A stretch of 64,000 nucleotides of DNA, from the NCBI GenBank assembly GCA_032191485.1, contig JAVDOI010000003.1, positions 27,572,336 through 27,636,335 of the forward strand. The letters are read 5' to 3'. The notes beneath the pieces are model-generated. The model did not search any database and was not told the origin of the DNA. It saw only the letters and a list, made by a program, of their open reading frames with translations. The position numbers were made by a program, and so were the translations under genes. Origin of the DNA: Leptoclinus maculatus. Its lineage: Eukaryota > Chordata > Actinopteri > Perciformes > Stichaeidae. Position 1 is the stretch's first letter. Every line of letters starts with the position of its first letter. Positions 11,276-23,200 of the stretch are shown in pieces.

Positions 11276-14271
11276 TGTCACTTTGGCATGGAGGGAAAGC
11301 ATTATGAATGCTGCACTCATATACATTATGCCCACCACTTGTCACCAAGTTGTCATGCAGATAAATAAACAGCTATAAAGAGTTTTAGGGACACTTTTAC
11401 AGCAGATGTCATGAATACATCACAGTGTTAGATGGAGGCAAAACAAAGGAAAGACTGGAGGCAAACACAAATCACCGCAGTGTAGTCGGCCAACGTTACA
11501 TATTGAAAATATAATTGTTGTTGTTTGGTGACAGAATCAGTAATGCATACATTTGAAATGATAAACTGTGATAGGCTCTAGTGAGCTACGATATCGACGA
11601 AAAGCTTCAGAGATAAAGAGTAAATGCTAATAGTTAAGCGTAGGCTTTTGCTAACCTCCACTGCTGTCACGGCTGCTGCACCGCAGCAGGTTCAATTATT
11701 AGAGCGATTGATTCTAGACTAAACTAATAGAAAGATGAAGGAATGGCCCGCTGTCACCAATGTAGCATGAAAGCATGGTGGAATTAGCGAGCTAACTAGC
11801 GGACAGATGACTACTTAGCTAGCTTGCTAATTCTGCAATGCTTTCATGCAACTTTGGTTAAAGAAATTGATCTGAAAATATACCAACAGAACGAGCAAAA
11901 CTAATGTGTTTAGAGAATTCTACCATCATTATAAGCGCATTACATCTTATGAATGTGCTTATAATGCATACATAACCTTCATATGAAGTGCACCGCATGT
12001 TTTTTCAACGTCAAGAACGAACCTTCCAACTCAATGTTTTGAGTTTTGAACATATGTATATGTATTTAAAGTTTTAAACCTGCTTGTGAATAATATATAA
12101 TTCTATAAAATTACAGTTACAGGATTTTACAGGAGTTACAGGAGGATTCATAAATGTTCCCACATATGTTGATGAGCAGTATTGTTCTATTTTGTTGCCA
12201 AAAATATATGCAACGAAATACGTGAAGCAAATAATATCCTTGTATCTGCTCACAACTACATTATAGTGTGTTTTAAACCATTTATCAAGTGCTATATATA
12301 CTGCTTATGAATGCTAAATAGGGTTGTTTGAATCAAAAGCATGACCCAAATATTACATTTTAATTTTAAGGTATACATTTTCATGATTGTATGATGATGC
12401 GATGAGTCAACCCACCTCTGCTTCCATCAACAGGCGTCTGATGACCAGCACTCCCCAGAGCCACTGTTAGACTTCATTACATTATAGCCGTTAATTATAA
12501 ATCTCCATCCAACTGGGATCTGATGGCCTAAATGTGCAATAAATGTGCTAACTTGGAACTGACAGTCCATTGTCAAACAGTGCAGAATAGACTGTGCTCA
12601 CTTACCAGCTCTTAATGAATTTGTTTCACAGGCGTTCTTCTCTTTATTGAGAAAGATGACACTCAGATGATATGAGCTTTGCATTAAGGGGATCATCTTT
12701 ATTGCCCAAGAATCCACCTGAGAGTGAAATAGCACGGCACGGCTCATCCAAACAAAGCTTATTTTGCATCCTTAAACATCTCTGTTGGCATAAGACATGA
12801 CGTATATACAGCAAAAACGTACAGTACATACATTTAAACCGGCATATTGCTGCCTTCATCTTGTCACAAAAATATGCACATTATAGCGTCACAGTACCTT
12901 GAGTAAAATAAGGAGAAAGACTTTTTACTCATCGTACTGAGCTTCCTTTCGAGTTTAAATCCCTTCATTTATCGGGTGCAGAAAAAAGACAATTTTCAGA
13001 TATAACTACTCTTCACACAAAACACACTAACAGATTAACAGAGCGCCATCACCAGTTTCCCCAAACTTTTATGGCTAAAAGGAAAAAGTAGTGCACAAAT
13101 TTCATCCTACACATTCTACCATAGAAAGGACATCAAATGCCTCCCTAATCCAGATTATACAGTATGGCAGCCATTTTACATAGTTAAAGTTATATCTACG
13201 GCTCTACGATAGCTCTACAACATTATGATCTTTAAGTACGCGCTCCAATTATAATCACGTTGCCTCGAATTTCATGATATGCTATACATCAGTGCTGTAG
13301 CAGAGAAGCTAGTAAAAATGATCTTACTATGATATCATTTAAAAATCTTTGAAAAAATGATCATCCACTGTAATTGTTTTAACCTACTCTTCATTAATGC
13401 CTCATTAGTAAATAAAAAACAGCAAACAAACAGAGCCACTTTTGAATAAATATCACTTTGCTGTCGTACAATTGTATAATGCATCATTAAGTACTCTTTC
13501 CCTGAAATTTGCAACTAAAATCAGGAGGCCGGTTATTGTTTTGTGAGATGCTGATCACTTAATAGCTTCCCTTTGATTATTTATTTATGAATGTAGTGGA
13601 TAGATAGATACTTTTTTGCCATACACAACACAGCAGGGATGCAGGTTCATGTGAATGTCTTACAGGCCACATTATATTATTGTGGACATATGCTGGTATT
13701 AATAGTTTGAGTCTTTACTCTTTGGCAAGACTTTCCTCTTAGGACCCATTTACCTTTTCTATACAAAAAGGACAAACAAAATGAAATCATTAAAAGGCTC
13801 TCTAAATGCACTAGAATGCAGATTAACAGGTTTCAAGATGGATGACATAATCCATGAGGATATTCAAGTATCAGGTGGTCTTTTGACAGAAGAAGCTCTA
13901 CTTTTGGCATGTTATATCTCGAGAAGGCGCTTCCTTCTGCTCTAATGCCGTCTGTCTCTGTCCAGCCGCCTTTTTCGACCGTTCAAAGCAGGTCAACGCG
14001 CTTAAATTAGTGTCAAACAGTAAAGATGACAATGTCCTCGTCGTCAAGACACTAAATGCAAATTCGACGGCTCCGTTCAAACTGTTGGTTGGGAGAAGGG
14101 AAAGATGTTGCTCTAAAAATGTTCCATCTGCTGGAACACACTTCCCGGCAGATTTGAGACTTCTTTTTTTTTTGTCAAAGCTGAAATGGACAAATACATG
14201 GTGTCAAACCTCACCATTACCCGTTATCCTTCACTTCCTGTCACAAAAGCTGATGGCCGCCTGTGTTCGGG

Positions 14272-17200
14272 TCAGGCCTTGGCCTCCAGCAGTTCGAGGA
14301 ACAGTTTGTGCATGGGCACGCGGCCGTCCTGTTTGATGCTGCAGAAGTGCTGGACGGCACGAGCAGCCGTCTGACGGAGGAGAGGGAGGGTCATGATCAG
14401 CTTGCCGGCCCGCCGGGGGTCCTCGGGTCGGTGGGTGGCCTCGTGGTCCTGGAGGGCCCCTTGAAGGACATCCTGGAGTCTCTGAACTGCCTCTGAGTCC
14501 TCAATTTGCATGGAGTCTGTCAGGAAAATGAAATTGAGGTTCAGGTTGGGAGGAAGAAATGAAATGCTGTAAACTTTTTTTGAATTTTTAAAAACCTGAT
14601 TCGCTAATTCAAATGAATGGCACAAATGGGAATGCCATTAGTGTGAAAGCAATTTGGACACAAACGAAATTACAATATGGGACAAATTGAAACTTTGACC
14701 TGCTGGTGGCGCTAGAAGAAAAGTCATCAACAAAAGGATTAGGATTCATCTAATACCTGAATTAGCGAGCGCGATAGCCTTGAGGACCACAAACTCCTCC
14801 TTCTCCAGCCCCATAGTTTTATACTTCTTCACCAGCTGCAGGATGGCGTTGTTGAGGTCGAGCAGCCCGGCCAGCTTCGACTGCTCCTCGTCCATGACGT
14901 AGTCCTCGGCGTACACCAGCTTGTCCTCCAAGGCCAGCGAGCGGAACACCACTCGAAGAATCAAAATCTCCATCCAGCCGCTCTGCAGTAGACTCATCTG
15001 GTCAGCCAGAGAGAGGGAGGGGAAGCCTAGAGGGACGAGAGGATCATCAATGGACCAGGTACAATTGAGTCAATGTTTTTCCAAAAACACTGAACACACC
15101 TGGTCTAATAAAAGATGCTATTTGGTTGCATTGTGGTAATCAAGCAGACTGACCCATAGCGACAAAAGGTCAGAGTATTTCATCCTCTGCTGCACAAATT
15201 ATTATTTGAATCTGTCCCTAGCAAGTCCCCCAACTTTATTAAACGGCAACACTAAATTGCTGAAGAACCTTTTTAAATAATTTGGTTAAATTATTTATTG
15301 TATCCAAATTCCCTCAACTTGCTATTTCTAATTTTGTTTGTGTCATTTCTCACAGTTTCCCACATTAATAATAATCATGATAATAATCATAATCATTTGT
15401 ATTCCGTGTAATAATATCATTGATGATACAGATTCCCTCATAAGAAGACCACATTGCAAAGGGCATAACAAAGGACAGAGGGAGTGAATAGGGGGTGAAT
15501 TTAATTACACTCTGTGGGACACACCCACTTTGATTGACAATTACACCCCACAGGAGCATGATTAAACCTGGTCACGTCCCCCGCATAAACCCGCATACAC
15601 ACACTCACACACACGTTTACTGTAATTAAAATAGATGATTTTATAGAACGAGGGGAGGAGGGGGAGGCGTTTGTGTTTTTGACACCATCGGTGATTGTTA
15701 TCAGGATCCACTGCTCTTTACAATCACCACGGGGACATGAGTGGCGCCCGTTTCCCCACTATCGCTCCCTGATTGATTGGAAACGCTGTCTGTGCACAAT
15801 TTTCATTGGTCGATAGGGATCAGTATTCTGGCACAGGACCATTGATCAGGGACAGAGACCTGTTTGAGAGTGAGTGTTTAGCCCCGTGTGATGAAATTTC
15901 AGATAATATATTGATATATTTTAAGGGCAAATACGAGTTAAACCTGCAATAAAGAGAAATGAGCGTGTTTTAAAGGGACAGAGTGAAGGACACTGAGGGC
16001 GATGGGGAGTGCTGACATTTGGGGAGAATTCTCTTGCCAGTGTTAATTGTATCACATCAACAGCGACACACAGCGAGTAACACCACGGCCGTCTTTAACG
16101 CACGCATACTTGACAGCCAACTCGCTGCACGGACTCAAAAGGGCCAAAAGCAAAGAGGGCAGTTGGTCTTTAGCCAGCTCATCTGCGAGTCTGGCCCTCA
16201 GACTTCAGAACACATCACCGTCAATCTGCCTGATAAAAGCGGACACAAGAAGAGGGGGGGAGCAGCCAGGACAGTTGCCCCATCGCACTCACCTCCCCCT
16301 GGGCAAAGAACTCAGATGGCCCAGGCCACTTCGCCCAGGACCCTGGTTCTCCCAGCGATGGGGGCCTTGTGGCCTGCCACTCATCCAGAGCTGATGTGAC
16401 ATGGCCATTACGCTGCTAGAAGGGGGCAGTCTTTTTTTTTTTAATATCCATTCTCTCTGTGTGTGTTTGTCTCCTCTGTGTTCCTTTCTTTCTTTGTCCC
16501 CCGTTAGTTGAGCTGTCGTGGTCTCTTTTACCTCCTAAACCTGCTCCTTGAATGATGCCATTGTCGCTTCCTTTCATTACGTCTGCTGTCACTCATTTTT
16601 GCCATTATTATCTTTTCCCTTCATCCTTTTTTTGTCTTTATCTGCCATATCCTTTGTCTGCATCCCTGCCTCTGTCTCTTTCTATTCAATTGAAAAAGCT
16701 AAAATTCCCTGTCACTGGAAGAACAATGTTTTCAGGCAACAGTGTCAATACATTTATTCTAATGAATAATTGTCTGTAAGGCTCAAACTCACATTTTATT
16801 CTCAGCACATGCTATTATATTTTAGTCAAAAAACGCTACCAAGTAGGGAAGGAGAACATACAGATGTTTTGGTATTCTCTTTTGTGTGTATTGTGTGTAT
16901 TTTTGTACTGCCATATTTTTTTTCTCCGACCGAAATCCTTCTTTGATTCATATTTCTATATAATCTCTGAAGTAGAAAAGAAGAAGAAAATGCTCATCAT
17001 GTTATCCGAGTACAAAATAATGTATTCAATTTAGTCTGACAAGCAACCAAAAATACACAATGTTTTATAATGATTACAAATAGAGGAAAGCTAATTCTAG
17101 TATTTGTAAACCATTGAATGCTATGTTATTGATATGTATAACTGATAAAGGACTAGTTGTCAATTGATTGCCACAAATCTGTACATATACTGTATGCTTA

Positions 17201-20200
17201 TTTGCTTTCTTGTCGAGACTTAGATGAGAAGATTGATACCACGCTCATTTCTGTCCGTTGAATACGAAGATACTATCAGCAGCCAGTTAGCCTAGCTTAG
17301 CATAAAGACTGGAAACAGGGGGAAACGGATCGCCTGGCTCTATCGGCAGGCAAACAAACAAACAAACATGTTAAACAGCATATTGTATATTTATTTTAGC
17401 GGTTTCCCCTTGTGTCCAGTCTGTATGCTAAGCTAAGCTAACCAGCTGCTGGCTCCAGCTTCACATTTATTGTACAGGCATGTGAGCGGTATTGATCCTC
17501 TCATCTAACTCTCAGCAATTGACTGACACTAATGAACAGTAACAACCTGCCTGCTACTGGACAGGTCGTTAAAAATCCTCTCGTCTTCTTTTGAAATGGA
17601 TGTGAATGGATGATCCTGAGCCTATTTATTTGCCTCCACTGAGCCGATGGAAGCGCACTTTTTGTTGCATTTTATTTTGTTTTCAGTGACATTTCATTAC
17701 TTAAAGTAAAATTAGCTTGACAGTCGGATGACTACATGGCTCCCTGTCTCTCCGCCCCCTCAGGTGGGTATCTGCTGTGTGTATGGGCGCTCTCCGAGCC
17801 AAACCCTCCACTGGCAGAGGGCTACAAATACACCCATCAGTCGGACTCCGTGTGTCTCGTGCGCTGACAGTAAAGAGCCGTCAACGGGAGAAAAGAGGCA
17901 GACAGCAACAGCCGTGGGGAGGGGGGGGGGGGGGGGGGGGGGGGACACCAAACACCAACACACACTCTAATGGTTGCTTCATGTCCACTTTTTAAGAAGG
18001 AAATACGGGGACAAATATAGCAGAGATACAAGCACACGCACACACACACCTGCTTTGTTTGTTTTGTAAGCATTTCAGAGATAGGACATCAACAAAAAAC
18101 CAGGTGTTTCCCTGGTGATGTTGTGTGTGTGGATAACCACGGCTGATAAAGCAGTCACAGCTTCAGTTAGAGGGGGAAAAAAGACTAATGGTTATTGCTG
18201 GAGAATAATTATTAATTTAATTATTGATTAACATATTGCTGGTTGAAACTTTGTGGTCTGCGCTAGGATTTCAAATTAATTAAGTTTGTAATGACTCATC
18301 CACTGTGTAGACTTACTTTTGATTTATAAAATGACAACGACTAATGAAAATGCCCATCGCAACTCATCTAAGCCTGCGGTGACATCTTCAAGTTGCTTGT
18401 TTTGTCAAACTTACAGTCCAAAAGTCAAATGTAGTCAATTTACAATCATAAATTGCAAACTGAATTATATTGGGTTTTTGGATTTCTTGGTCGATTAAAA
18501 GTAAGACATCAACTTGTGCTTTGTAAGATTGTAATGACAGGGAAGAAATTAGTTTTTTGGCCCAAAACACACATGTGCTTCTGACTAAAGTGCAAGTGCT
18601 GCTTTACAATTGAGAGTGCAGTAAAGGTCTCCAAAGCCTCAAAGTATCAAAAGCAGACCTGCAAACCTCTGTTGCCACCGCATACGGTTACAACCGCCAA
18701 CATAGCTGCATACCAGCGTTTTAATCCCACTAAGCTGTCAGAATGCACTTCCCCTCTCCTTTCCACCCGTCCATCCAATGGAAAAAAAAAATTGGACATC
18801 TCTTCTGCTGTTCCTGTGTCAGAGGAGAAGTTAAGTGTGTTCCAAGTGTCAGGAGGATTTCTATAATTCAGAGGCGGCCACGGCCCAGGAAATGAATTAA
18901 AACTTCCAGGTGGCCACTGCTCATCTGATTGATATATTAGGAACAAACAGTCAGCAAGGGCATGGCACGCACACACACACACACACACACATAGAGGATG
19001 ACAGATAACACACAGCCGCGCCAACATACCCTCTCTCCTTTGGGCATCTTGGCCACCACAAGTCACAACAATCTCCTACTCTGACCAGATTATAGACTTA
19101 ATGTGAGTTAATGCGTGCAGTGGAGTGTGTGAGCGAACAACTGCCTGCCTGCCTGCCTGACTGCCTGATCGTACCTGGGATGTGTTTGGCCCAGCCGATG
19201 TTGACCACCAGCTCTCTGTCAGCCAGGTCACACAGTGTGGTCAGAGCCTTGATGTCGCTCTCAGGTACAGTGGGGTCCGGCATGGCGAAGATGCCCTCTG
19301 GCTCGGCCACCAGCAGCAGGGACACCACTTTGTTTTCCACCACGCCGCCAACAAAGACTGAGAGGGAGAGACGGAGAGAGTCAGATTAGATTGTTATCAT
19401 CATAACCACCTTTATTTAACCATTATACAACCAGTTGATATAGCCAGTTACACAAAAGAACATGTAAACAAGCAGCTTTGGAAACAATCACAGACCAAAA
19501 AATTTCCATGAAGTGTTTTTGTCGCCGTCCAGTGAAAACAATGTATCTCCAAATTTGGTGATTGTGAATCAAAAGGGATAAATTGTACCTTTATGGGTTG
19601 AGAAAACATCCTCTTAAGCTAAATAAACCATTTGAAACCTCACAGGATTACCAAAGAATTCCATGGCATTATGTAAAAAAAAAAAAAAAAATCGGGGTGT
19701 TTTTCTTAACTCATGAAAAGTTAAAGTTTTGAAGAGACATTCATCCATTCAAAGCTTCCCACGTCTCAATTCCAAAACTACGGCTGGCATTGATTCATGC
19801 CAACTCATTAGCAAATACAAGCTATAAAAATGATTCAGTGTTACAACAGACAACATCACAGAGAGCGTGATTTGACTAAAGGAACCCATTAAACACAGAC
19901 TGACCACTTAACAACTTCAGTCGTGTTCATTATGCACCTTGCAAGCTTTTGCACTTACACGTTTTTTTCTGAGGCAAGGCATTCTGCGGGTGCAGATACG
20001 GGCTGTTCTCAGCGTCTATTCTCCTCTTGTACTTCTGTCTGCCACCTCGGACCCGGTCCAAACGCACACCTACACAAACATAAACACAAAGGATATTAAT
20101 GATGCATTTGGCATCAGACAAACAGTCACACGCTCTAAATATACACACGCCTGGTTGTCCTTAAATCACAGGGTGAAGTCACTCACACGCACAATTTATT

Positions 20201-23200
20201 ATTATTATTTCAGGTGTTTAATTTAACGATTTTAAAAGGCATCTTGATAATGAGATCACATCGGGTACAATCCTTTTTGAAAAAAAGTGTAAAAATAATG
20301 TTCATTTGTTGAGAAACTCTGTGGATTTTTAACAAACTAAAAGCAAAAGTAATCACATTAAGTCATCCTATTTTCATTAGCAAAGTGACTCCAAACACTG
20401 ACTACAATCAGTTATCAGAGAAAACACTTCGTATTGAACCCGCTCAATTATCAGGATGTCGCCCAATCATCTGCTCCCGTGTCTCAACGAGTCCCAATGA
20501 GACATGAACGTGACATGTCTCAATGCTTGCACGGCAGCATGCGCCCTGTAACACGACACCCGAGAATTTCAGAGCAGCCGATGACAACTGCTGATCTTAA
20601 CGAGCATTGTGGTAGCCTCGTCGGGATTTAACAGAGTGTGTGTGTGTGTGTGTGCACGGGGAGTAACACTTAGCACTGAGAGTAACAGTCACCAGGTGTA
20701 TCTCTAAGGAAAATGTGTCCAGCGAGTGTGAACGTGACTCAGGGAGCCTTCAGTAGTGGTGTTGGGTTTCCTGATCCACACAGAGGCCATAGTGACCCTG
20801 AATAGATCTATAATGGCACTCTGAGGGTATTATTCGCCCACTTGACACCTCACAGAGACACCTCATCCCTTTGAGCCCGCTGCCTCCTGTCCTCATTCTT
20901 ACTTGTGCAGATATTTATGGAGCGCATGCACGAACATCCACATTAAATAACATAATGTCCTTTTAATCACGCTTGTGACATATCTTGTAGGGTTGAAAGG
21001 GTTCTTCGTTTTTTTGCATCATTGGTTTGAGAAGGCACTTTGTGTCATTTTATTGTTAAGCCATTACAATAACAACAATTTTATAGAATTTCTGCTGTAT
21101 TAGTTAATGTACCATGAACAGAGATAGGTAAGATGGGAAGAAGAGGGGGCCACTAATAACAAAGCGATGGTGGGAAAATGTGGTCCGTGACCTTTTCTAT
21201 AAGCCAGCAGGCTCTTCCACAAGACTATGAAATATTATTAAGACAATTTTGACAGATAGACGCATGTACCGGTACAGTGCTGTATGTAAGCCTATTTATC
21301 CGACATGAACTAAGCATTTTCTGCAAAAGTATTTCACATAAGGGATTTCTGTGTTGGAGTTTTTCCTCCCAGCTCTTCTTACTGCTTTGAAGTGGCTCAA
21401 TTGAAGAGAAGTTGATATGACGTGTTTCGCTGCACTAATCAGGTCAATCAATATTTGAATCAAAGTCCAGTCCGGAACATTTAATATTTGATATTAATTA
21501 TTAATCCAGAGAACATAAATTGAAAGCCAGCCCAAACAGGAAATGTCATGCGCTGTTGTTTTAAAATGATCTTATTGTAATCAAGATAAATGTGAGAACT
21601 TATCATCACACAGATTTGAGATCATGTCGTCGAGACCTATACGTCGTACTTTTGGGAGTCCCATTTGGTCCAATGACAAATGTGAGTAGGCAGTTTCGGG
21701 GGCTAAGAGGAAAACGTGAAGAGCTTGTACGCGAGAAGATGAGCGGCGAAATAAAGAAGACGTTGGTCGAGCAAACGCAATACCTCCATGTCATGGGGGG
21801 GGGGGGGGGCAAACAGTAAGTGTGGATTATCTTGAGCACTCGGCAGGTGGCACTCCAAGGTGTGGAGGTGAGGGATGAAGGCGCTTCCTCGTGAATCAGA
21901 TTACATTACAGTACAGTCATTTAGCAGACGCTTTTATCCAAAGCGACTTACAAATTCAGATTCTATCTATAGGCCGTGGGCACAGCTACGGGAGCACTTT
22001 TGGGGTTAAGTGTCTTGCTCAAGAACACATCACAGGATATGCGACTAGCGGAGCCGGGGAATCGAACCGCCGATCCTCTTAATTGAAGGACGGGCCCTGC
22101 TCTCCACTTAGCCACAGTCGCCCCCAAACACAAACTGCTAGCAAACGCTGGTTTAAACTACTTTGGTCACTTAATAATGTTGGAAAAGTGTGTTTTATAC
22201 GGGTCTATTTGTGTGCGTGTTGGCGCTCAGGTCTGACAGTTAGTCAAACACACACACATCAAGGCTAAGTGTAACTCTTCACAGTGGAATGTGCCGACAA
22301 CAAAAAGGCCAAGAATAGCTTTGGCGGATAACAGACACACAAACCTCCTCCCTGTTCGATAAACACGGACTACTTAGACATTGATCTATTTTTTGCAGCT
22401 TTCATCACTCGGCCGTCTTCCGAGGGTGTCTGGATCCTCACATGGGAGGCTTTACAGGTTCCCAAAACGCTCACAGTACAGCAGGATCAGGAACACGGAC
22501 ATCTAGCCCCTGATCCAGACTGATCCAGGTTACCGTGTTCTTTGGCAGCACTGCCTCCTGCCTCCATCACTGCTGCCATCATTAGCATGTGTTCAGTACA
22601 AACAATCCCCGCGCTTCACAAATATTGTGACAAATGAAGACAGCGCTACTGTGGCGTTACATTCCCAGCACGCTGCTTCTCGAATAAAAAAAGGAAATGG
22701 AAAGTTGGCACACACACACATAGTCTCTGCGCTCTTCTCTCAGAATACAGGTTAACACACCTGAGACCAGATAACGTCAGGAAGCGGAGATGAGTCGGTA
22801 AAGAAGAGGAATTGCTGCACCACTGACCATATCTTAGGAGCATAAAACATCAAAACACAGGATCATACAGTTACATCTGTATGATGGCCAACATACACGT
22901 TTTCACTGCCCTTAGAAGCGACAGCAACTGTAGCATCGAGCACTAAACAGGGCTTAATCAAATCACGTCCCGGGGTCTATATGTCTTTTAGCCGTGTATT
23001 TAATACGGCTCTGACTCTACCCATTAAACCTCACAGCTCCTCTGTCTCGGCCTTTACTGCGGCCTCTCCGGGGAAGAGGGGCATTACGAGACACGATGAA
23101 GCGCGTTACGAGGGCGCTTACGACGGGAGTTACGAGGGGCAGTTCGCATTTCACGGAGGTCCAGGAATCCCACAAGGCATCTGGAGGAATTTACGAGGGG

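Larger units (their letters stand above)
7597..14271. other. Intergenic region between usherin-tail gene and esrrg
   Basis: About 6.7 kb with no credible exon on either strand by eye. I looked on the - strand for fibronectin-III, laminin-G or laminin-EGF-like usherin exons and found none. The right part (about 12.6-14.27 kb) is AT-rich and probably includes the esrrg 3' UTR. A hairpin and a degenerate tandem array sit at 10.7-11.3 kb. Confidence 0.6.
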
